Origin: an uncultured Eubacterium sp. | GTDB lineage: Bacteria; Bacillota; Clostridia; Lachnospirales; Lachnospiraceae | Length of the DNA: 61,270 nt | NCBI RefSeq assembly: GCF_934295145.1 | Contig: NZ_CAKRAS010000011.1 | Coordinates: 1-61,270, forward strand | Reading direction: 5' to 3' | Shown: positions 16,528 through 24,122 of the stretch, piece by piece | How positions within the stretch are numbered: the first letter of the stretch is position 1 | How the letters are laid out: the number at the start of each line of letters is the position of its first letter | Program-made: the position numbers and the translations under genes | Notes under the pieces: generated by a model | Database searches by the model: none | Told to the model about the DNA's origin: nothing | The model's input: the letters and a program-made list of their open reading frames with translations, nothing else

Positions 16528-17958
16528 ATGAAATTACAAAAAATGCCGGCTGAAAAAGACCCGGTTTCATCAGTATATCACCGGGAAGGTCCGGCTCCGA
16601 TGAAAGAAGTCATTCCGTTGTCCATACAGCATGTTATAGCAATGATCATTGGCTGTATGACACCGGCAGTCATCGTGGCAAATTATGCGGGACTGGATGC
16701 ATCGGAGAAAGTCATATTAATTCAGGGAGCCTTTATCATTGCGGCTTTATCTACATTTTTTCAGAGTTATAAAGTAGGAAAATATTTTGGAAGTGGAATC
16801 CCCACAGTTATGGGACTCAGTTTTGCATTTCTGCCGAGTCTGCAGGCAATGGCACAGGGATACGGAATTGCCTGTATCCTGGGAGCGCAGATCATCGGCG
16901 GACTGATTGCAATTCTGATTGGGTGGAATGTTCGATATCTCATGAAACTGTTCCCACCATTGGTAACAGGAACGGTTGTATTTGTGGTTGGATTATCTCT
17001 GTATCCGACTGCTGTGACGTATATGGCAGGAGGAGACGGAAATCCGGACTTTGGAAGCTGGCAGAACTGGCTGGTTGCCATCGTAACGCTTTTGGTTGTT
17101 TTTATTCTCAACAATTTTGCAAAAGGCGTTTTAAAGCTTTCCAGTATTCTGGGAGGCATTGTAGTCGGATATATCCTGGCAGCGGCTTTTGGCATGGTGG
17201 ATTTTTCCAGCATCGGTGAGGCAGCGGTATTTCAGACACCAAAACTGTTGCATTTTGGACTGGAATTTGATCCGGCAGCCATGGTGACTATGGGATTTTT
17301 ATATCTGATCAGTTCGATTCAGATGATCGGAGATTTTACAGCGACCACTTATGGAGCGGAAAACAGGATGCCGACAAATGAAGAACTGCGTGGTGGTTTG
17401 ATCTCCGCAGGTGTGGTTAATATTGCAGGAGCTTTGTTTGGCGGACTTCCGGCTTCCACCTATGCACAGAATGTCGGAATCGTTACTTCCACAAAAGCTG
17501 TGAACAAAAAAATCTTTGGCGGAGCGGCACTGATCATCCTGGCGGCAGGTCTGATTCCAAAATTTTCCGCATTGCTTACCACGATTCCCTCATGTGTGTT
17601 AGGTGGTGCAACCGTATGTGTGTTTGGCAGTATTACCATGACAGGAATCAAGTTGATCGCCAGTGAAAAACTGAGCATGAGGAACACAGCGGCTGTGGGA
17701 TTGGCTGTTGCCATCGGTATGGGTGTATCCCAGGTACCGGCAGCACTGGCGCAGTTCCCAGAATGGGTATCAATGATATTTGGCAAATCACCGGTTGTAC
17801 TGGCAACCATTATCGTGGTAATTGTGAATCAGGTGCTGCCAAAGGAAAAAGAGCAGGTAGAAGAGAGCGATGTATCGAGTACTGCAGCGGTGAAAACCAG
17901 AAAGCAGACAGAGCAAAAAACGGTAACAGGAGCTGCAAAAGATACCTGCCGTGTATAA
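16528..17958 (+). CDS. NCS2 family purine (xanthine/urate) permease 1
   Basis: A membrane transporter of 476 residues with the nucleobase-ascorbate/NCS2 pattern: about 14 hydrophobic segments, MIIGCMTPAVIVANYAG at the start, PPLVTGTVVFVVGLSLYP mid-protein and the TM10 signature STYAQNVGIV. It probably imports xanthine, urate or a related purine with protons or sodium. The sequence differs clearly from the two permeases at 21068 and 22602, so the substrate may differ. In TM8 the position I expect to be the conserved Glu of E-x-x-G-D is Gln (QMIGDFTAT). The gene has AAGGAGGG before the ATG and is followed after 31 bases by the dehydrogenase gene. Confidence 0.9.
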   Translation: MKLQKMPAEKDPVSSVYHREGPAPMKEVIPLSIQHVIAMIIGCMTPAVIVANYAGLDASEKVILIQGAFIIAALSTFFQSYKVGKYFGSGIPTVMGLSFAFLPSLQAMAQGYGIACILGAQIIGGLIAILIGWNVRYLMKLFPPLVTGTVVFVVGLSLYPTAVTYMAGGDGNPDFGSWQNWLVAIVTLLVVFILNNFAKGVLKLSSILGGIVVGYILAAAFGMVDFSSIGEAAVFQTPKLLHFGLEFDPAAMVTMGFLYLISSIQMIGDFTATTYGAENRMPTNEELRGGLISAGVVNIAGALFGGLPASTYAQNVGIVTSTKAVNKKIFGGAALIILAAGLIPKFSALLTTIPSCVLGGATVCVFGSITMTGIKLIASEKLSMRNTAAVGLAVAIGMGVSQVPAALAQFPEWVSMIFGKSPVVLATIIVVIVNQVLPKEKEQVEESDVSSTAAVKTRKQTEQKTVTGAAKDTCRV

Positions 17959-17989
17959 ATACATCTGCATCAGAATGGGGGGCATTTCG

Positions 17990-20572
17990 ATGTATCAATT
18001 TTATGTAAACAATGAATTATATCAGGTGGAAGGCGATGGAAAACTGTTACCGTTCCTGCGGGATGTCTGTAAGTGTAAATCCGTGAAGGATGGCTGCAGT
18101 GAAGGAGCCTGCGGAACCTGCCATGTGCTGGTGGACGGAGTGGCAATGAAAGCCTGTATTCCGACATTGTCCATGATGGATGGAAGATCAATTCTGACAG
18201 TAGAAGGATTTTCCGAGGAAGAAAAAGAACTGTATACATATGCTTTTGCTGAGGCAGGTGCTGTGCAGTGTGGATTCTGTATCCCGGGAATGGTCATCTG
18301 TACGAAAGGACTTCTGGATGTAAATCCGGATCCGACCAGAGATGAGATCGCATTTGCATTGCGAAATAATATCTGTCGCTGCACCGGATATAAAAAAATC
18401 ATGGATGCGGTAGAATTGGCCGCAAAGATCAAACGGGAAGGAAAAGGAATCCCGAAAAAAGAGTTTTCCTGGAAGCTGGGCGAGCGTGTGCACCGTGTGG
18501 ATGCCAGGGAAAAAGTATTAGGATATGGAGAATATGTGGATGACATGGAAGTGGAAGGCCTGCTTCATGCAAGTGCCGTCCGCTCCAAATATCCGAGAGC
18601 GCGGGTGTTGTCCATCGATATAGAGAAAGCAAAAGCGGTTCCGGGCATCGTAGATATCTTTACCGCAGCAGATATTCCGGGAGATATCAAAGTCGGACAT
18701 CTGGTGCAGGACTGGGATACGATGATTCCGGTTGGCTCCATTACCCATTACCTGGGAGATGCCATCGCACTTGTGGTTGGTGAAAATCTGGATGCTGTGG
18801 AAAAAGCGAAAAAACTGGTAAAAGTCGCATACGAGGAGCTGCCTTTTGTCAGCAATCCGCAGGAAGCAATGAAAGAGGATGCACCGCTGGTACACGGAAG
18901 CGGAAATCTGCTGGCACACAAACATGTATCCAGAGGTAATGCCAAGGAAGCCATTGCCAATGCAAAATATGTGTATACGGAAGAATTCCATACACCGTGG
19001 ACAGAGCATGCATTTCTGGAACCGGAATGTGCGATAGGCATGCCGTATGAGGATGGTGTGCTGATCTATTCTACCGATCAGGGAACTTACGCAACCCAGC
19101 ATGAATGTGCCGAGATGCTTGGTCTTCCAAACGAGAAAGTCCGGGTTGTCAACAAACTGGTAGGCGGTGGCTTTGGTGGAAAAGAAGATATGTCCGTGCA
19201 GCATCATGCAGCACTGGCAGCTTATCTGCTGAAACGTCCGGTCAAAGTAAAATTAACGAGACAGGAAAGTATTCTGATCCATCCGAAACGGCATCCGATG
19301 GATATGAAATTTACGGTTGGATGTGATGAAAATGGTATCATTCAGGGCGTTATGGCAACGGTTATCTCTGATACCGGAGCTTATGCATCCCTTGGCGGAC
19401 CGGTTCTGGAACGAGCCTGTACGCATGCAGCCGGACCGTATAATTACCAGAATTTCGAGATTGACGGAAAAGCATATTATACAAATAATCCGCCGGGAGG
19501 AGCTTTCCGTGGTTTTGGTGTCACACAGACCTGCTTCTGTATGGAAATGATGCTGACGAAGCTGGCAGAGCAGATCGGCATCAGTGCCTGGGAGATCCGC
19601 TACCGTAATGCAATCCGGCCGGGACAGGTGCTTCCAAACGGTCAGATCGTAGATGAGTCTACCGGATTGGTGGAGACACTGGAAGCGGTCAAAGATGTAT
19701 TTGAAAACAATCAGTATGTCGGTATTGCCTGTGCTATGAAAAATGCCGGTGTCGGCGTTGGTATCCCGGATTTTGGAAGAGCGATCCTTGCCATTGTAGA
19801 CGGAAAAGTACATATCCGTTCCGGAGCTTCCTGCATCGGTCAGGGGCTTGGCACAGTACTGGTACAGATGGTCATTGAAAATACAGGTCTGAAACGAGAG
19901 GACATCGTATATGATGCAGCAAATACCATTAATGCACCGGATTCCGGAACTACATCCGGCTCCAGACAGACTCTTGTAACCGGAGAAGCAGTGCGCCGTG
20001 CTTGTGAATTATTTAACGAAGCAAGAAAGACGAAAAGTATAGAGGAACTTGAAGGCGAAGAGTTTTACGGAGAATATCTGGCAAAAACAGATAAACTTGG
20101 CGCAGATGTTCCAAATCCGGTTTCTCATGTGGCATATGGATATGCAACGCAGGTATGCGTGCTGGACAAGGACGGAAGAGTGGAAAAAATTGTGGCAGCC
20201 CATGATGTGGGACGTGCAGTAAATCCGTTGTCGGTGGAAGGCCAGATCGAAGGAGGCGTGATCATGTCACTTGGTTACGCGCTGCGGGAAAGATATGATC
20301 TGAAGGATTGTAAACCGTTATCTAAATATGGAACGCTTGGATTATTCCGGGCAAATGAGATTCCGGAAGTGGAAAGTATCATCGTAGAAAAAGCTGGACT
20401 GAATGTGGCATGCGGAGCTATTGGCATCGGAGAGATTACTTCTATTCCGACCGCACCGGCTATCGCAGGAGCATATTATGTATATGACGGAAAGTACCGC
20501 ACCAGCCTTCCGCTTGCGGATACACCGTATGAAGAAGATGCAGAGCAGAAAAAGGGGGAAGAGCAGTTATGA
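17990..20572 (+). CDS. xdhD: Fused Fe-S/molybdopterin xanthine dehydrogenase-like protein
   Basis: Two [2Fe-2S] domains (about 1-160; cysteines in GCSEGACGTC and QCGFC...NICRCTGY) are fused to a molybdenum hydroxylase large chain (about 175-860) with GGGFGGKED (about 391), GGAFRGFG (about 502), QGLG and the catalytic Glu in GIGEITS (about 814). The start at 17990 has a G-rich ribosome site; the in-frame GTG at 17951 overlaps the permease stop. There is no FAD domain, and no FAD subunit gene (ygfM/xdhB type) is present, unlike E. coli xdhD-ygfM. Electrons probably pass to the ferredoxin encoded next, whose start overlaps this stop codon. Likely substrates are hypoxanthine/xanthine or another purine. 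Confidence 0.9.
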   Translation: MYQFYVNNELYQVEGDGKLLPFLRDVCKCKSVKDGCSEGACGTCHVLVDGVAMKACIPTLSMMDGRSILTVEGFSEEEKELYTYAFAEAGAVQCGFCIPGMVICTKGLLDVNPDPTRDEIAFALRNNICRCTGYKKIMDAVELAAKIKREGKGIPKKEFSWKLGERVHRVDAREKVLGYGEYVDDMEVEGLLHASAVRSKYPRARVLSIDIEKAKAVPGIVDIFTAADIPGDIKVGHLVQDWDTMIPVGSITHYLGDAIALVVGENLDAVEKAKKLVKVAYEELPFVSNPQEAMKEDAPLVHGSGNLLAHKHVSRGNAKEAIANAKYVYTEEFHTPWTEHAFLEPECAIGMPYEDGVLIYSTDQGTYATQHECAEMLGLPNEKVRVVNKLVGGGFGGKEDMSVQHHAALAAYLLKRPVKVKLTRQESILIHPKRHPMDMKFTVGCDENGIIQGVMATVISDTGAYASLGGPVLERACTHAAGPYNYQNFEIDGKAYYTNNPPGGAFRGFGVTQTCFCMEMMLTKLAEQIGISAWEIRYRNAIRPGQVLPNGQIVDESTGLVETLEAVKDVFENNQYVGIACAMKNAGVGVGIPDFGRAILAIVDGKVHIRSGASCIGQGLGTVLVQMVIENTGLKREDIVYDAANTINAPDSGTTSGSRQTLVTGEAVRRACELFNEARKTKSIEELEGEEFYGEYLAKTDKLGADVPNPVSHVAYGYATQVCVLDKDGRVEKIVAAHDVGRAVNPLSVEGQIEGGVIMSLGYALRERYDLKDCKPLSKYGTLGLFRANEIPEVESIIVEKAGLNVACGAIGIGEITSIPTAPAIAGAYYVYDGKYRTSLPLADTPYEEDAEQKKGEEQL

Positions 20573-21033
20573 AAAAACCAGTTCGTAAATTTGCTTATGT
20601 AGCCTGTAACGGTGGAACACACAACCACAGCTGCCAATACGGCTGCATCGGCTGTGGCGCCTGCGTGGAAGCCTGCCGGAAAAATGCTGTGAGTATCAAT
20701 GCACAGGGGGTAGCAGAGATTGACCGCGCCCACTGCGTTGGGTGTCGGTTGTGCGAAAAAGCCTGTCCGCAGCATGTTATCCATATGCATCAGGTGGGAG
20801 AATCCTTTCTGGTGCTCTGTTCCAACCAGGACAAAGGTGTGGAAGCAAAAGAAGCTTGCGATGTGAGCTGCATCGGCTGTGGATTGTGCCACAGAAACTG
20901 CCCGAGTGAGGCGATACAGATAAGAAATAATTGTGCGGTTATATATGAAACGGACTGTTTATCCTGTGGAAATTGCGTGGTGAAATGTCCGAGAAATGCA
21001 ATTGTTGATATTCGTGGATTTGTAAAAAAATAG
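20569..21033 (+). CDS. Small ferredoxin with four [4Fe-4S] motifs
   Basis: The 154-residue protein has four C-x2-C-x2-C-x3-C motifs (CIGCGACVEAC, CVGCRLCEKAC, CIGCGLCHRNC, CLSCGNCVVKC), enough for four [4Fe-4S] clusters, resembling the ferredoxin part of RnfB-type proteins. It has no signal or membrane segment. Its ATG overlaps the stop of the dehydrogenase (ATGA), indicating translational coupling and a shared complex or electron path. It is the best candidate to replace the missing FAD subunit by wiring the Mo enzyme to YgfK or to cellular ferredoxin pools. That link is inference. Confidence 0.88.
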   Translation: MKKPVRKFAYVACNGGTHNHSCQYGCIGCGACVEACRKNAVSINAQGVAEIDRAHCVGCRLCEKACPQHVIHMHQVGESFLVLCSNQDKGVEAKEACDVSCIGCGLCHRNCPSEAIQIRNNCAVIYETDCLSCGNCVVKCPRNAIVDIRGFVKK

Positions 21034-21067
21034 AAGAAAGAAGTACATAAAGAGGAGGATTTATGTA

Positions 21068-22420
21068 ATGGAAAAGGCAAAAAGAGAAAGAGCATCCATT
21101 TTCGAACTCGATGGGATTCCACAGATGAGCAAAGCGCTTCCACTGGCTTTGCAGCACGTAGTGGCAATGATCGTAGGTTGTGTAACTCCGGCTATCATCG
21201 TGGCAGGCGTGGCAGGACTTGACAGTGCAAATCGTGTTATGCTGATTCAGTCAGCACTGATCGTTTCCGCAATTTCCACATTTTTACAGTTGTTTCCAAT
21301 TGGTCCGAAAGGTGGCTTTCGTCTGGGCTCCGGATTACCGGTTATCATGGGTGTCAGCTTTGCATATGTAGCAAGTATGCAGGCCATTGCCGCAGATTCT
21401 GGTATCGCAGCAATTTTTGGTGCACAGATCGTTGGAGGTATCATAGCAGCGGTCATTGGATTCTTTATCGATAAAATCCGTAAAGTATTCCCGCCATTGG
21501 TAACCGGTACCGTTGTATTTACAATCGGACTTTCTTTGTATCCGACAGCTGTTAATTACATGGCAGGTGGCGCAGCCAGTGCAAATTATGGACATTGGAC
21601 AAACTGGCTGGTAGCGTTTATTACATTAGCAATTGTTACATTTTTAAATCATTTTACAAAAGGATTTGTGAAACTGGCTTCTATCCTCATTGGTATTATC
21701 TGTGGCTATATTGTTGCCGCATGTTTTGGAATGGTAGACCTTGCGGCTGTTACACAGGCAAGCTTTTTCCAGGCTCCACAGATCATGCATTTCGGTATCC
21801 AGTTTGAGCCGTCATCCTGTATCGCTATCGGTTTACTGTTTGCAATTAATGCGATTCAGGCGATTGGTGACTTTACAGCAACGACGACAGGAAGTATGGA
21901 TCGTGAGCCGACGGACAAAGAGTTGAAAGGTGCTATCGTAGGATATGGATGTACGAATATTCTCGGTGCATTTCTTGGTGGTCTGCCGACTGCTTCCTAC
22001 AGTCAGAACGTAGGTATCGTTACAACAACGAAAGTTATCAACCGTGTGGTTCTCGGAATGTCCGCAGGCATTCTGCTGATTGCCGGTCTGGTGCCGAAAT
22101 TCTCTGCATTACTGACAACGATTCCGCAGTGTGTCCTTGGTGGTGCAACAATCTCCGTATTTGCATCCATCGCAATGACAGGTATCAAACTGATCACAAC
22201 ACAGGAGATGAATTTCCGTAATACATCCGTAGTTGGTCTGGCTGTTGCACTTGGTGTCGGTGTGACTCAGGCTTCCGCATCTCTGGGCATGTTCCCGGCA
22301 TGGGTAACCACAGTATTCGGAAAAACACCGGTTGTTATCGCAACAGTAGCAGCAGTATTCTTAAATCTCGTGCTGCCGCAGGAAAAACCGCAAGTGAAGA
22401 AAGAAACAGAAGAAAAGTAA
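21068..22420 (+). CDS. NCS2 family purine permease 2
   Basis: A 450-residue NCS2 transporter with MIVGCVTPAIIVAGVAGL, PPLVTGTVVFTIGLSLYP and the TM10 signature TASYSQNVGIV. It follows the ferredoxin gene by 34 bases, with GAGGAGG before the start, and ends at a strong terminator (22426), so it closes the transcript that begins near 15770. Roughly nine of ten residues are identical with the next permease; the differences cluster at the termini and in a few loop and membrane positions. TM8 again has QAIGDFTA where I expect Glu. Confidence 0.92.
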   Translation: MEKAKRERASIFELDGIPQMSKALPLALQHVVAMIVGCVTPAIIVAGVAGLDSANRVMLIQSALIVSAISTFLQLFPIGPKGGFRLGSGLPVIMGVSFAYVASMQAIAADSGIAAIFGAQIVGGIIAAVIGFFIDKIRKVFPPLVTGTVVFTIGLSLYPTAVNYMAGGAASANYGHWTNWLVAFITLAIVTFLNHFTKGFVKLASILIGIICGYIVAACFGMVDLAAVTQASFFQAPQIMHFGIQFEPSSCIAIGLLFAINAIQAIGDFTATTTGSMDREPTDKELKGAIVGYGCTNILGAFLGGLPTASYSQNVGIVTTTKVINRVVLGMSAGILLIAGLVPKFSALLTTIPQCVLGGATISVFASIAMTGIKLITTQEMNFRNTSVVGLAVALGVGVTQASASLGMFPAWVTTVFGKTPVVIATVAAVFLNLVLPQEKPQVKKETEEK

Positions 22421-22425
22421 ATGTG

Positions 22426-22476
22426 AAAGCTCTCTTCTTTACAGATAGAAAAACTGTAAAGAAGAGAGCTTTTTAT
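22426..22476 (+). terminator. Terminator of the TetR-permease-xdh operon
   Basis: Perfect 19-bp arms (22426-22444 and 22454-22472) with a 9-base loop and a T-run. Confidence 0.9.
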
Positions 22477-22522
22477 TAGCAGTGCTAACGAATACCATAA
22501 ATACAATTCATAAGTGGAGCGG

Positions 22523-22552
22523 TTGTAAAACGTAAATTGCCTGCGTTATAAT
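22523..22552 (+). promoter_or_regulatory. Promoter of NCS2 permease 3
   Basis: TTGTAA (22523-22528), 18 bases and a perfect -10 TATAAT (22547-22552). With the terminator just upstream this makes the third permease a separate transcription unit. Confidence 0.65.
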
Positions 22553-22601
22553 ATCTGAGAAAAAAATGAACTGTAACATAAAAGATGGAGGATTTTAGTA
22601 C

Positions 22602-23939
22602 ATGAAAAAGACAAAAGGAACAAATGCGTCTATTTTCGAGTTAAATGGTATTCCGCAGTTAAGCAAAGCACTTCCGCTGGCTTTGCAGCATGTGGTAGCT
22701 ATGATCGTTGGATGCGTGACCCCGGCCATTATTGTGGCAGGAGTGGCAGGTCTTGAAGGTGCAAGCCGTGTCATGCTGATTCAGTCGGCACTGGTAGTTT
22801 CTGCACTTTCCACATTTTTACAGCTGTTTCCGATTGGAAGCAAAAACGGATTTCGCCTGGGGGCCGGATTGCCGGTCATCATGGGAACCAGTTTTGCTTA
22901 TGTGGCAAGCATGCAGGCTATTGCAGCAGATGTAGGAATTGCAGCGATATTCGGAGCACAGATCGTTGGTGGTATCATCGCGATGATCATCGGATTTTTT
23001 ATTGACAAGATTCGTAAAGTGTTTCCACCGCTTGTAACAGGAACGGTTGTATTTACCATCGGACTTTCTTTATATCCGACTGCTGTCAACTATATGGCAG
23101 GCGGTGCATCCAGTGCAAATTATGGACATTGGACCAACTGGCTGGTAGCAATTATCACACTGGCTATCGTTACATTTTTGAATCATTTTACCAAAGGATT
23201 TGTAAAACTTGCGTCTATTCTGATCGGTATCATCTGCGGTTACATCATTGCAGCATGTTTTGGTATGGTAGATCTGACTGCAGTGGCACAGGCAAGCGTT
23301 TTCCAGATGCCGCAGATCATGCATTTTGGTATTCAGTTTGATCCGTCCTCCTGCATTGCCATTGGATTATTATTTGCCATCAATGCGATTCAGGCCATCG
23401 GCGACTTTACGGCAACAACAACCGGCGGTATGGACCGTGAGCCGACAGATAAAGAGTTAAAGGGTGCTATCGTAGGATATGGATGTACCAATATCGTTGG
23501 AGCTTTCTTAGGTGGTCTTCCGACTGCTTCCTACAGTCAGAACGTAGGTATTGTTACTACAACAAAAGTTATCAACCGTTCTGTGCTTGGAATGTCTGCA
23601 GGTATTCTGTTGATTGCCGGTCTGGTGCCGAAGTTTTCCGCGTTGCTGACAACGATTCCGCAGTGTGTCCTTGGAGGAGCAACGATTTCTGTATTTGCTT
23701 CTATCGCAATGACAGGTATTAAGCTGATCACAAGCCAGCCGATGAGTTATCGAAATACTTCCATTGTAGGATTGTCCGTGGCACTTGGTGTTGGTGTGAC
23801 CCAGGCTTCTGCATCCCTTGGAATGTTTCCGGCGTGGGTGACAACCGTATTTGGTAAGACACCGGTTGTTATTGCAACTGTAACTGCAGTATTTTTAAAT
23901 CTGGTGCTGCCGAAAGATAAAACGGAAGAAAAGAAATAA
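22602..23939 (+). CDS. NCS2 family purine permease 3 (tandem paralogue)
   Basis: A 445-residue NCS2 transporter, a tandem copy of the gene at 21068 with the same motifs (FPPLVTGTVVFTIGL, SYSQNVGIV, QAIGDFTA). The DNA has drifted at many third positions, so the duplication is not very recent, although the proteins stay about 90 % alike. It has its own promoter and terminator, unlike its neighbour, so the pair may differ in regulation more than in substrate. Confidence 0.92.
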   Translation: MKKTKGTNASIFELNGIPQLSKALPLALQHVVAMIVGCVTPAIIVAGVAGLEGASRVMLIQSALVVSALSTFLQLFPIGSKNGFRLGAGLPVIMGTSFAYVASMQAIAADVGIAAIFGAQIVGGIIAMIIGFFIDKIRKVFPPLVTGTVVFTIGLSLYPTAVNYMAGGASSANYGHWTNWLVAIITLAIVTFLNHFTKGFVKLASILIGIICGYIIAACFGMVDLTAVAQASVFQMPQIMHFGIQFDPSSCIAIGLLFAINAIQAIGDFTATTTGGMDREPTDKELKGAIVGYGCTNIVGAFLGGLPTASYSQNVGIVTTTKVINRSVLGMSAGILLIAGLVPKFSALLTTIPQCVLGGATISVFASIAMTGIKLITSQPMSYRNTSIVGLSVALGVGVTQASASLGMFPAWVTTVFGKTPVVIATVTAVFLNLVLPKDKTEEKK

Positions 23940-23963
23940 TGAATGGAACGCCTTATATAAGAA

Positions 23964-23996
23964 GGGGTCCTCGCGGATTGGCGAGGGCTCCTTTTT
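23964..23996 (+). terminator. Terminator of NCS2 permease 3
   Basis: A GC-rich stem (23965-23974 with 23981-23991) followed by TTTTT. Confidence 0.85.
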
Positions 23997-24023
23997 ATGA
24001 TAAAATATATCAGATGATGGGTA

Positions 24024-24055
24024 GAATTGTGGGAGTACGAAGTACGGAACAATTC
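24024..24055 (+). repeat. Two-tier hairpin, GAA triloop (pair of 2977 copy)
   Basis: Outer arms GAATTG / CAATTC, 5' internal strand TGGGA, inner GTAC / GTAC with loop GAA, 3' strand GGAA. Compared with 2977-3008, one outer pair (G-C to A-T) and one inner pair (G-C to A-T) have changed together while the internal strands are kept. Confidence 0.7.
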
Positions 24056-24067
24056 GTATGGCATCTT

Positions 24068-24097
24068 TTGACCACAACATCTATCAGATAATATAAT
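24068..24097 (+). promoter_or_regulatory. Promoter of the cysteine desulfurase gene
   Basis: TTGACC (24068-24073), 18 bases and perfect TATAAT (24092-24097), about 25 bases before the ATG at 24123. Confidence 0.65.
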
Positions 24098-24122
24098 GTG
24101 TATGAGAAAAGGGGATTTTTCA

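Noticed and set aside
17951..17989. GTG 17951 as start of the dehydrogenase
   Set aside because: It overlaps the permease stop codon and lacks a ribosome site, whereas ATG 17990 has one and gives the normal [2Fe-2S] N-terminus.
22473..22601. Purine-sensing riboswitch before permease 3
   Set aside because: I found a promoter but no three-way junction or conserved purine-riboswitch core in the roughly 45-base leader; it is too short.
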